Shown piece by piece: positions 6,084-13,028 of a DNA stretch of 64,000 nt; the stretch's first letter is position 1; every line of letters starts with the position of its first letter. The stretch lies in assembly GCA_021199495.1 (NCBI GenBank), contig JAJQHY010000006.1, positions 1 to 64,000 on the forward strand, read 5' to 3'. The notes below the pieces were generated by a model. That model made no database searches. It saw nothing but the letters and a program-made list of their open reading frames with translations, and was not told where the DNA came from. A program made the translations under genes and the position numbers. This DNA comes from Lachnospiraceae bacterium (GTDB lineage Bacteria; Bacillota; Clostridia; Lachnospirales; Lachnospiraceae).

Positions 6084-8237
6084 CTACCAGATCAGCACCT
6101 CCCCGTCCTTCTCATTTATTTCCAATCCCATATCCTCCGAATATTTACCATCATCTCTTAAAACCGCCACTTCGCTATTCCACTGATCCAGAATTTCCAA
6201 AAAGCCTGCACTATTCAAGCTTTCAAAATCCTGCTCATACACCTGCACTCCGTAATTTCCAAGCTTTCGCATCAGGTTTCTTGATTTTTCACCATATCGA
6301 AGCTGATCTATCAGCCGTTTTGCTTCAGGTTCTTTCCCAATCAGGATCAGCTTCGTGTTATTCTTAATCAGCTTAAACTGCTCGGCCACAGAAGCAAATG
6401 GATAACTCCCCGTCTTTGCGCCCTTCTCAAATTGTTCCACGATATGATCCCGATCCAGTTGCTGATTTCCCTTAATATAATGAAGCTGCTGAAAATAGCT
6501 TTCAATCGCCTCTAACGACGATATATCCGAGAAATCTTCCACTATATTTTTAGAGATTTCCACTGGTTGTCTTAGCTCTGATACCATCGCGGCTTTCTCC
6601 TGAAAGTTAAAGACATATGTTGTACTTTCATCCAGTCTTCTCAATCCTTCGCGATTGCATCTTCCTGCTGCCTGAACGATTGAATCAACCCCCGCCAATT
6701 CCCGATATACAAACTGAAAATCCACATCCACTCCGGCCTCTATCAGACTTGTGGAGATAACAATACATTTTTCTCCATTTTTCAGTCGATATCTGATTTC
6801 ATCCAATTTTCTTTTGCGATGTATCGGATACATCAGAGTAGATAAGTGATATACACCTTCTCCCTGAAGCTCTTTGTATATTCTTTGAACGCGCTTTCGA
6901 TTGTTAAATATGCAAAGCGCTTGCTTCTCCATGCGAACGCGCTCTACAAATTCTTCTTCCGACAGTGTCCCGATATTTTTCACCTCTGTTCGCTTAAAAA
7001 ACCGAAACTGGTCATCCATGCGGGGACAGATTTCCTGAATCTTGATATTCTCTGAAAAGAACCGATCTAAAGAGGGCTGCGTTGCTGTACAAAGCACAAT
7101 GGTGCTTTCATAATTAACCGCCAGTTCTTCCATTACCTTAACACATGGTATCAGGTACTGCGTCGGCAGCTTTTGCGCCTCATCGAAAATAATGACACTG
7201 TTGGCAACATTGTGCAGCTTTCTGCACTTCGCTGGTCCATTGGCAAAAAAGGATTCGAAAAACTGAACATTTGTTGTGACCACAACAGGTTTATCCCAAT
7301 TCTCTGCAGCCAACTGCATAGGCTTTAATTCCTCAGACTCTCCATAATCAATATTAGAATGATTTTCAAGCACAACATCATCCCCAAGAATGTCCCTGAA
7401 AACCTGCGCATTCTGCTCAATGATGCTGGTATATGGTATTACATAAATTATTCTGTCTTTGCCATATGTACAGGCATGTTCCAGTGCAAAGGCCAAAGAC
7501 GCAACGGTTTTTCCTCCTCCCGTCGGTACCGTCATACTGTAAATTCCCTGTTCTCTCTTTCCCATCTCCAACGAAGCTTTCAGGATTTCCGTGCGTCGAC
7601 CATTTACTGTTTCCCTGTCAGCATTTCTTAGCCATGGCGAAACATATTCCAGCAAAGCATCCAACAGGCTCTTTTCCACCTTTCCAGAGTATCTTTCCGT
7701 TTTGCCATCGGCCATAAAATCTTCCGTATCAAGAAAGTCGGCGTCTACCAGACAGGAATATACCATCCTGATAAAGAAAGAGACGGAGAAACCGCCATTC
7801 CCAATGCATTTCACAACAGGCGGTTCAAGGGCAGGCATTTCGACATTATTCATGTATTCATGACAATCTGATATTTCCTTTTTTCCTCGGCCGCACAAAG
7901 TTCCACTATCTGCGGAATCCGCTTCCGTTCCTTTATCTGGTAGCCCGGAATGATGCCCGGCAACACAATACGCCAGCAACGAGTACATTCCGCCCCTTTT
8001 CAGCAATTCCTGGGCTCCTGCAGTGGAATGATCTACACGAGGGCCATCATGTAATAATCGATTTTGGAATCCAACGCTTGCCTTGCCAACGTCATGCATT
8101 TTCCCAGCGCAGTACCCCCAGCTCTCTGCATGAAAAGCCTCAGCAAACTGCGCTGCTAATTCTGCAACATTTTCACAGTGCTCCTCCACCGTCTGTTCCC
8201 TTAATCCATCTTCGCTGATATGTGCCAGATATTTCAT
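6084..8237 (-). CDS. cas3: CRISPR-associated helicase-nuclease Cas3 (HD-DExH)
   Basis: This 717-aa protein is the effector that unwinds and degrades DNA marked by Cascade. The N-terminal HD nuclease has H20 and the motif GKMHDVGKAS (H48-D49). The helicase part has Walker A VPTGGGKT near residue 240, the DEAQ box (FDEAQKLP) near 350, CTATQP, and motif VI QAAGRCNREG near 526. All key residues are present. A GGAGG site lies 4-5 nt before the ATG. It is the most upstream cas gene but is separated from cas5c by 243 bp that contain a new promoter and the pseudo-crRNA, so it is regulated separately. Confidence 0.97.
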   Translation of the reverse strand: MKYLAHISEDGLREQTVEEHCENVAELAAQFAEAFHAESWGYCAGKMHDVGKASVGFQNRLLHDGPRVDHSTAGAQELLKRGGMYSLLAYCVAGHHSGLPDKGTEADSADSGTLCGRGKKEISDCHEYMNNVEMPALEPPVVKCIGNGGFSVSFFIRMVYSCLVDADFLDTEDFMADGKTERYSGKVEKSLLDALLEYVSPWLRNADRETVNGRRTEILKASLEMGKREQGIYSMTVPTGGGKTVASLAFALEHACTYGKDRIIYVIPYTSIIEQNAQVFRDILGDDVVLENHSNIDYGESEELKPMQLAAENWDKPVVVTTNVQFFESFFANGPAKCRKLHNVANSVIIFDEAQKLPTQYLIPCVKVMEELAVNYESTIVLCTATQPSLDRFFSENIKIQEICPRMDDQFRFFKRTEVKNIGTLSEEEFVERVRMEKQALCIFNNRKRVQRIYKELQGEGVYHLSTLMYPIHRKRKLDEIRYRLKNGEKCIVISTSLIEAGVDVDFQFVYRELAGVDSIVQAAGRCNREGLRRLDESTTYVFNFQEKAAMVSELRQPVEISKNIVEDFSDISSLEAIESYFQQLHYIKGNQQLDRDHIVEQFEKGAKTGSYPFASVAEQFKLIKNNTKLILIGKEPEAKRLIDQLRYGEKSRNLMRKLGNYGVQVYEQDFESLNSAGFLEILDQWNSEVAVLRDDGKYSEDMGLEINEKDGEVLIW

Positions 8238-8315
8238 ACCTTCCTCCAGTAACTAATTTGCCAACAGCTACAAGAAACTACATGCTTCTTTGAACAAAAC
8301 CCCTTGAGTAGTTCC

Positions 8316-8324
8316 ATTATATCA
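8316..8324 (-). promoter_or_regulatory. Extended -10 promoter of cas3
   Basis: The minus strand reads TGATATAAT here: a perfect TATAAT (8316-8321) preceded by the TG of an extended -10 element. No good -35 box stands 16-18 bp upstream. It would start a transcript near 8309, about 70 nt before the cas3 ATG at 8237. I see no copy of the CreR pseudo-spacer match at this promoter. Confidence 0.6.
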
Positions 8325-8362
8325 TTCTCCTTGTCCCATAAACAGGACTCGCACGAACAATT

Positions 8363-9385
8363 TCAAACTTTCTCTTCCGCCCATTTATACCTCAGCTTAT
8401 ACTCCGCATACTGGCTATACTCCAGCTTTCCCTCTCTCTGCAGCCTCCCGATCACAATATACGGCATGACCCGCTGCTTCGCAGCAAAAGCCCGGATTGC
8501 CTCTATTCCAAAGTCACCCGCTTTCGCAAATTCCGCATATGCATCTGGTTCGAGCAGGCAGTTTCCCGCAAAAAGATCAGCGTTTCTTTCCTTCTCCTCA
8601 TCTGAGCCGCTGTCTATAAATTTCGCGCTTCTTCCGACATCCCCGTTTACAATATGTCCCAGCTCGTGAAAGAGGGAAAACCAGAAAATATCCGCAAAGG
8701 ATCTGCGGATTGTCAGCGCCATTCGATAAACCCCGTCGTTCTTGAAAGAGATATACCCCTGCACAGGTGCGCCGCGGAAGTTTTTCACAATTGAAAAATC
8801 GACGCCATATTGGGCCATAACCGTCCTCAATCTCTTCTGCAAATCGCAGGTTTCATCCAACATGACGGTCTTTAAGTCACCAATCAGATCGCTGACTTTA
8901 TCGAGAATAAAACCGTTGCTGATTTTTCCGTTGTTCATTTCACTGTTGTCGTTTCCAGTCTCGCACAAACGGAGCCATGCCCCTAAAACATACGGATCTA
9001 CCGATGTTCCCTCTGCCATTCTGAAGGCTCCCGTTGGTATCACCTTTTTCAAATCCCCTATATTGCTGATACAAAGGGCTTTCCTCAGCGCCAGTATCAG
9101 GTCATCCCCTCTCATATCAGCAGGGATTATTCCTTTCTTTTGTAAATACCCTGTTACCTCTTTTAAAGCTTCCCTTGCCTGTCTTTCTTCCTCTGTTATC
9201 GTCTGACTCTCCATAAATTCCAGCAGTTCCGCATCATAATTCGCCTGTAAATTCAGCCAGAAAGACTTCGGAACTCCCAGCGCGTATTCAAGGGCAAACG
9301 CAAATCTGGACGAAATATCCTTTTTCCCCGCAATCACATTACTGACATATGCCGCAGAGACCCCTGTCTGCACCGCAAGCTCCAC
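8363..9385 (-). CDS. XRE-family regulator fused to an ImmA/IrrE metallopeptidase domain
   Basis: The N-terminal helix-turn-helix (ELAVQTGVSAAYVSNVIAGK, HigA-like) binds DNA; the C-terminal half is an ImmA/IrrE zinc peptidase with FHELGHIVNGD (HExxH). Such fusions act as regulators of mobile elements or as antitoxin-like components whose peptidase removes a repressor. The start is uncertain. The first usable codon is GTG at 9383-9385, but the HTH domain clearly continues upstream in frame (IHPGETIADILEERGITQ), to at least 9439, where no ATG, GTG or TTG exists. It follows the small ORF at 9442-9684, so coupled or non-standard initiation, or a frameshift, is possible. It stands between cas3 and an Abi gene in a defence island. 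Confidence 0.8.
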   Translation of the reverse strand: MELAVQTGVSAAYVSNVIAGKKDISSRFAFALEYALGVPKSFWLNLQANYDAELLEFMESQTITEEERQAREALKEVTGYLQKKGIIPADMRGDDLILALRKALCISNIGDLKKVIPTGAFRMAEGTSVDPYVLGAWLRLCETGNDNSEMNNGKISNGFILDKVSDLIGDLKTVMLDETCDLQKRLRTVMAQYGVDFSIVKNFRGAPVQGYISFKNDGVYRMALTIRRSFADIFWFSLFHELGHIVNGDVGRSAKFIDSGSDEEKERNADLFAGNCLLEPDAYAEFAKAGDFGIEAIRAFAAKQRVMPYIVIGRLQREGKLEYSQYAEYKLRYKWAEEKV

Positions 9386-9441
9386 CTGCGTAATGCCGCG
9401 TTCTTCCAGGATGTCCGCAATTGTTTCTCCCGGATGAATAA

Positions 9442-9684
9442 TCAGTTCACGAGATATACCAGTTTTTCTTTCCTGCCATGATAATCACCTATTCCTTCCA
9501 CTTCAATCTCTGTACAGATCATGACGGTGTCCTGATCTGCTGCTTCAAGACGATCTATATGCTTTTGAATATGCAGCAGCTCATTCATACTGTCTTCATG
9601 GGTATTGAAAAAATATTTATCAAGTGCTACAATCCATTTATCAAAATCAAGGGGGCTATATGAGTTACAAATCAACAGATGCAC
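9442..9684 (-). CDS. Small hypothetical protein upstream of the XRE-ImmA gene
   Basis: This is an 80-aa open frame of unrecognised family, with an alternative start at 9588 giving 48 aa (MNELLHIQKHIDRLEAAD). The second half looks protein-like: a short helix and then strands ending EKLVYLVN. The first half overlaps the promoter and start of the divergent Abi gene, so the shorter form may be the real one. Its TGA at 9442-9444 lies where the downstream HTH domain begins, in the -1 frame relative to it. It could be a small partner, or the broken 5' part of the downstream gene. Confidence 0.38.
   Translation of the reverse strand: MHLLICNSYSPLDFDKWIVALDKYFFNTHEDSMNELLHIQKHIDRLEAADQDTVMICTEIEVEGIGDYHGRKEKLVYLVN
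9605..9633 (+). promoter_or_regulatory. Promoter of the Abi_2 gene
   Basis: TTGAAA (9605-9610) and TACAAT (9628-9633) are separated by exactly 17 bp. They predict a start near 9640, about 20 nt before the Abi ATG at 9660. An AGGGGG ribosome site lies at 9650-9655. The promoter sits inside the opposite-strand small ORF, which argues for the shorter form of that ORF. Confidence 0.75.
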
Positions 9685-10640
9685 TTATGAGGCATCTTCG
9701 TGACAACGGCATAGATATTTCCGGTAGTTCTCAAAAACGACAGCTCATCAATACGGGATATTTTCACGGTTATAAAGGGTATCGTTTTTTCAAAAATGCC
9801 GGGACACGCTTGCCATACAACTCTTACAATGAGGTATATGCGACAATTCAATATGATACTGCGTTAAAATCATTATTTTACGGCAAAATGATGTTTATTG
9901 AAACAGCAGTAAAAAATATTGCGTTAGAAGGCATCCTCGTAAAAGCTAAATCCGAAAGCATCCAGGCTATGTACGACAACGTTGTCAGCAGTTACCGCAA
10001 TGCCCCAGCTAACGCTACCTCTGAACAAAAGAAAATATTACAACAAAATAAACTGAATTTGCAGAATTCCATTCAGTCCAATCTATCTTACGCCTATAAA
10101 AAGAATAATCCTAAAATCACACATTTTTATAATAACACAGTACATTCAGGTGTCCCCATCTGGGCCTTATTTGAAATTATGACTATGGGCGACTTTGGAT
10201 ATTTATTATCCTGTTTAACATATGATGTGCGGGATGATATTTCCAAAAGGATTGGATTAAATCTGTCTTGCGATACTGACAGGCAATTATTATATAAATA
10301 TATTTATACGTTGAAAGATCTGAGAAACGCAATCGCTCACAATGCTGTAGTGTTCGATACTCGGTTTCGCAATATTGATCCCACCCGCGCGATGAAGCGA
10401 TGCCTGGAAATTGAAATAGGCCTCCCGTATGTAAATTTCAAAACAATTGGCGATTATGTAATTCTGATGTGCTACTATTTGAAACTGCTGAAAGTACCCA
10501 AAACCGAAATAAAATCATTTATTCGTTCTTTTGAAAAATTAACAGACGAATACCGATCATCTGTTAACCCGGCAGTTTCCTCAATTGTTATCCAGCCGGA
10601 TTTAAATTCGCGGATGACCATCTTAAAAAATTTTATATAA
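9660..10640 (+). CDS. Abi_2-family (AbiD/AbiF) abortive-infection HEPN protein
   Basis: This 326-aa protein starts MSYKSTDALMRHLRDNGI, the standard opening of the Abi_2 family. The segment DLRNAIAHNAVVF holds an RX4H motif (R222, H227), the catalytic signature of HEPN ribonucleases. Family members cause growth arrest or abortive infection. AbiF-type proteins are regarded as relatives of the Cas13 ancestor and are often found next to a structured RNA. Start 9660 is supported by AGGGGG just upstream. An RNA-like transcription unit begins four bases after the stop (see 10679-10746). The gene is AT-richer than the downstream chromosome, consistent with transfer. Confidence 0.88.
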   Translation: MSYKSTDALMRHLRDNGIDISGSSQKRQLINTGYFHGYKGYRFFKNAGTRLPYNSYNEVYATIQYDTALKSLFYGKMMFIETAVKNIALEGILVKAKSESIQAMYDNVVSSYRNAPANATSEQKKILQQNKLNLQNSIQSNLSYAYKKNNPKITHFYNNTVHSGVPIWALFEIMTMGDFGYLLSCLTYDVRDDISKRIGLNLSCDTDRQLLYKYIYTLKDLRNAIAHNAVVFDTRFRNIDPTRAMKRCLEIEIGLPYVNFKTIGDYVILMCYYLKLLKVPKTEIKSFIRSFEKLTDEYRSSVNPAVSSIVIQPDLNSRMTILKNFI

Positions 10641-10643
10641 GCC

Positions 10644-10672
10644 TTGCATATTTTCCCCGAAAATAGTATAGT
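10644..10672 (+). promoter_or_regulatory. Promoter of the small RNA downstream of the Abi_2 gene
   Basis: TTGCAT (10644-10649) and TATAGT (10667-10672) are separated by exactly 17 bp, starting four bases after the Abi_2 stop codon. No ORF of note follows before the terminator at 10714-10746. This makes an independent short non-coding transcription unit likely rather than a simple 3' UTR. Confidence 0.75.
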
Positions 10673-10678
10673 ATACAT

Positions 10679-10746
10679 ATCAATTGGGGTGTGTGTTTGC
10701 GGACGCACACTTGAGAGAGTCGGCAGAACCGGCTCTCTTTTATTTT
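10679..10746 (+). ncRNA. Small structured RNA next to Abi_2 gene, candidate abiF-motif RNA / RNA antitoxin
   Basis: The predicted transcript of about 65 nt starts near 10679. It has a first hairpin (GTGTG 10691-10695 pairing with CACAC 10706-10710) and a second, terminator hairpin: 10714-10723 pairs with 10729-10738 over 10 bp including one G-U, loop CAGAA, then TTTATTTT. Conserved abiF-motif RNAs have been described beside Abi_2 genes, and AbiF HEPN toxins are thought to be held in check by such RNAs. I could not compare it with the published motif, so the family name is an inference; the promoter, hairpins and terminator are seen directly. Confidence 0.68.
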
Positions 10747-10788
10747 CCAACAATCAATACTGTAAAATTTTGTCCTGCAATCACAAGT

Positions 10789-12270
10789 TCACTCCTCTCT
10801 CTCCACTATCACCGTCCCCAGGTACTCCCAGTCCACGTCCTCCGCAATGTAGTACCCGACCTGCTTATAATCCTCAGCAAAATATGTCAGTTTGATATAG
10901 TTGTCGCACAGGTCAATCCCCAAGGTTCCGTCCGGTGTATCCAACAGGTAAATAAACTCCGCGCTGCTCTCCGAAAAAGAGTAATTTCCGGTGAATTCGG
11001 CCAGCGTAAGCCCCGCCAGATATTCGTGAAATGCAGCCTCATCCGTAACATCATAAGCGAAATCTTCATAAGTGGAGCTGTAACCATCCCCGCTCCTGCA
11101 AATGCTCCACAGGTGATACCCGCTGTAATCGCCGGACTGATAAATGATCTCAGCACCGGTTGCGCCGCCGTAGACCAGGGCCACATAGCCGCTGGTCATG
11201 CAAAGGATAAAAAATACAAGTCCCACAATGAGTGCGCCGCTTCTGCGTTTTGCAGGTTTCATGATGCTTTTCAGACGGTAGCGCATGCCAGAGGCGGAGG
11301 CGGAAAGACATGTCGTGAAGCCGCGGTCATCTCCGGCAGTGTCCAGCAAAAGTGCAGCGTATTTTTTCCGGGTTCCCGCGTCTGCATCCAAGAGCACGGT
11401 TTCATCGCAGCTAAGCTCCATGTCTTCCGCGCTCTTTTTCATGGCAATCCACATGAGGGGATTGAACCAGCACATGGCCGTGCAGAATACGAGAAAATAC
11501 TTAGCCCAGGAGTCTTCACGGGCGATATGAATAATTTCATGCTTCAGAATGAGAGATAATTCCTCCGGTGCATAGTCCTTCTGAGGAAGGACGACTCTCA
11601 TCGTGCGGCGAAACAGGCCGACAGAGAGGGGTGTACTGACACAGGCAGAGCTGACCAGTTTAAATTTCGGCTTCCTGATCTGCGCTTGTGCAATCGCCTC
11701 CTCCCAGGCGGATAAAATCTCCGGATCGGTGACTGGCACCGCAGCCCGAAGGATTTGACGACGAAAAACCAGGTGCTGCATGGTCTTCCCTGCTAAAACG
11801 ACGAAAAAGCCTACTAGCCAGACGCCGAAAAGAATCCATACAAGGTTTCCCGGCACAGAAATGACAAGCAGCGGTGCGGGCAGTCTCATATAGCTCTGAA
11901 GCGTAATATACAGATAATTGGGAATCACCCAGAGCATGGCGCAGGCCCTGGCACTGATAAGCTTCCGGAAAAACGGAAGCACAAACAGCAGCGCAAAGTA
12001 ATAAACAGAAATATGCAAAAAAGTACCAAAGCAGACAGACAGAGCAGATTTTGCGGCCTCTGTGATCCCATAAAAAACTGTCTCCAGAACCAATAGCAGC
12101 AGAAGATACAGTGGCAGCAGACTTCCTGAAACGCAGGGGCGATATTTCTGACCGTCCGTTTCTGTGCTCTCGCTGCCCACTTCGCGGTCGTATCCGGAAA
12201 AGACCAGCCATGCAATTACAAGGCTGAATACGCAGGAACCCAGTCCCCGCAGAAAGACTTCCTGGCTCAT
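10789..12270 (-). CDS. BlaR1/MecR1-type M56 membrane metallopeptidase
   Basis: This 493-aa protein has N-terminal membrane helices (LPLYLLLLLVLETVFYG and others). It has a cytoplasmic zinc-peptidase domain with HEIIH near residue 244 and FNPLMW after it, a further helix near 370 (GLVFFILCMTSGYVAL), and a short outer C-terminal region. Known BlaR1 proteins sense a signal outside and destroy the partner repressor BlaI. Here the outer part is about 120 residues of unrecognised type, not a penicillin-binding domain, so the signal is unlikely to be a beta-lactam. It overlaps blaI by 4 bp in one operon. Confidence 0.88.
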   Translation of the reverse strand: MSQEVFLRGLGSCVFSLVIAWLVFSGYDREVGSESTETDGQKYRPCVSGSLLPLYLLLLLVLETVFYGITEAAKSALSVCFGTFLHISVYYFALLFVLPFFRKLISARACAMLWVIPNYLYITLQSYMRLPAPLLVISVPGNLVWILFGVWLVGFFVVLAGKTMQHLVFRRQILRAAVPVTDPEILSAWEEAIAQAQIRKPKFKLVSSACVSTPLSVGLFRRTMRVVLPQKDYAPEELSLILKHEIIHIAREDSWAKYFLVFCTAMCWFNPLMWIAMKKSAEDMELSCDETVLLDADAGTRKKYAALLLDTAGDDRGFTTCLSASASGMRYRLKSIMKPAKRRSGALIVGLVFFILCMTSGYVALVYGGATGAEIIYQSGDYSGYHLWSICRSGDGYSSTYEDFAYDVTDEAAFHEYLAGLTLAEFTGNYSFSESSAEFIYLLDTPDGTLGIDLCDNYIKLTYFAEDYKQVGYYIAEDVDWEYLGTVIVEREE

Positions 12271-12644
12271 AGCGCATCCCTTTCCAGGAGGGAGCGCAGC
12301 TCCTCGATCTCCTCCTTACTGAGTCCGCTGTCACACAGCGCGTTTGCGAAAACGGAAAGGCTGCCGCCGCAGAGTTTTTCCAGAAAAGATCTGCTCTGCG
12401 CAGCCAGATACTCCTCGCGGGAAATACAGGGCGTATAATAACTGCGGCGGCCCTTTTTTTCAATGATCAGGTACCCTTTTTCGCTTAATCGGGTGAGCAT
12501 GGTCAGCAGCGTGGTCATGGCCATCGGATGGGTTTCATACAGGATATTCTCTATGTCGGTTCTGGCGGCAGGCGGCTCACAGGCCCAGACGGCCTGCATG
12601 ACCTCCAGCTCGGCATCCGGTAAGCGGCGGAACGATTGTTTCAT
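12267..12644 (-). CDS. BlaI/MecI/CopY-family winged-helix repressor
   Basis: This 125-aa repressor has a winged helix (ELEVMQAVWACEPPAART, TTLLTMLTRLSEKGYL) and a C-terminal dimerisation helix pair. It is the expected partner of the downstream M56 peptidase, which would inactivate it on signal. No ribosome site is outstanding, but the start fits the family. Two perfect TACA-N2-TGTA operators lie directly upstream, so the operon is self-repressed. No beta-lactamase or other obvious target gene is adjacent. Confidence 0.93.
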   Translation of the reverse strand: MKQSFRRLPDAELEVMQAVWACEPPAARTDIENILYETHPMAMTTLLTMLTRLSEKGYLIIEKKGRRSYYTPCISREEYLAAQSRSFLEKLCGGSLSVFANALCDSGLSKEEIEELRSLLERDAL

Positions 12645-12656
12645 GATATTTCTCCT

Positions 12657-12706
12657 CTACAAATGTAGTATAATTATATTCTACAGTTGTAGAGGAGATT
12701 TGTCAA
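12657..12706 (-). promoter_or_regulatory. blaI promoter with two TACA-N2-TGTA operators
   Basis: On the minus strand TTGACA (12701-12706) and TAGAAT (12678-12683) are 17 bp apart. One operator, TACA-AC-TGTA (12682-12691), lies between and partly over the -10 box; the other, TACA-TT-TGTA (12658-12667), sits just after the start site. Both are embedded in 12-bp palindromes with outer C and G. Their centres are 24 bp apart, placing both dimers on nearly the same DNA face. This is the operator form of the BlaI/MecI/CopY family. Confidence 0.88.
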
Positions 12707-12926
12707 GTAGAGTATACTTATCTTTCCAACATGACGCAATTAGGTATTTTTAAAATTAAAAATCTCGCAGTCTGAAGGTTCCTACTGTGAGAATGGGCGG
12801 TGCAAAAACGCCAGGAAGAAACGTCGCTGGAACACCTGAAAGAAAAGATGCAGAAACGCCTGTAAAAAATTACAGGCCAAATGCGGGAAAGTAAGAAAAA
12901 CATTAGAAAAATCAGGAAATTTTAAC
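12707..12926. other. Non-coding gap with a possible decayed coding remnant
   Basis: Together with its flanks this is a gap of 384 bp between the blaI and DUF1538 starts. Apart from the promoters listed I see no intact gene. Around 12790-12900 on the plus strand there is a lysine- and glutamate-rich stretch (for example QKRQEETSLEHLKEKMQKRL) broken by a stop and continuing in frame. It resembles the tail of a coiled-coil protein and may be debris of a lost gene. The family cannot be named. Confidence 0.3.
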
Positions 12927-12955
12927 TTGATAAAAACAGTACCATACAGTATGCT
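12927..12955 (+). promoter_or_regulatory. Candidate promoter of the DUF1538 operon
   Basis: TTGATA (12927-12932) and TATGCT (12950-12955) are separated by 17 bp, about 73 bp before the DUF1538 ATG at 13029. The -35 box is good and the -10 box moderate. No riboswitch-like or palindromic element is evident between the promoter and the gene. Confidence 0.5.
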
Positions 12956-13028
12956 GAACTATAAATATCATTTTACATTCACTGAAATCAATTCTGTAAC
13001 CCATTGCAACCGGACTGTAGGAGTGTTC

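Noticed and set aside
9455..9475. Programmed -1 frameshift heptamer joining the small ORF to the XRE gene
   Set aside because: The A-run is only five long and its phase does not give the X XXY YYZ pattern in the upstream frame; slippage remains possible but unsupported.
10681..10746. Mini-ykkC (guanidine-II) riboswitch
   Set aside because: Two hairpins and a GGACG stretch are present, but the conserved ACGR loops are not, and no guanidine exporter follows.
12718..12903. 61-codon minus-strand ORF
   Set aside because: Its Cys/Phe/Arg-rich composition is not protein-like, and it overlaps the blaI control region without a ribosome site.
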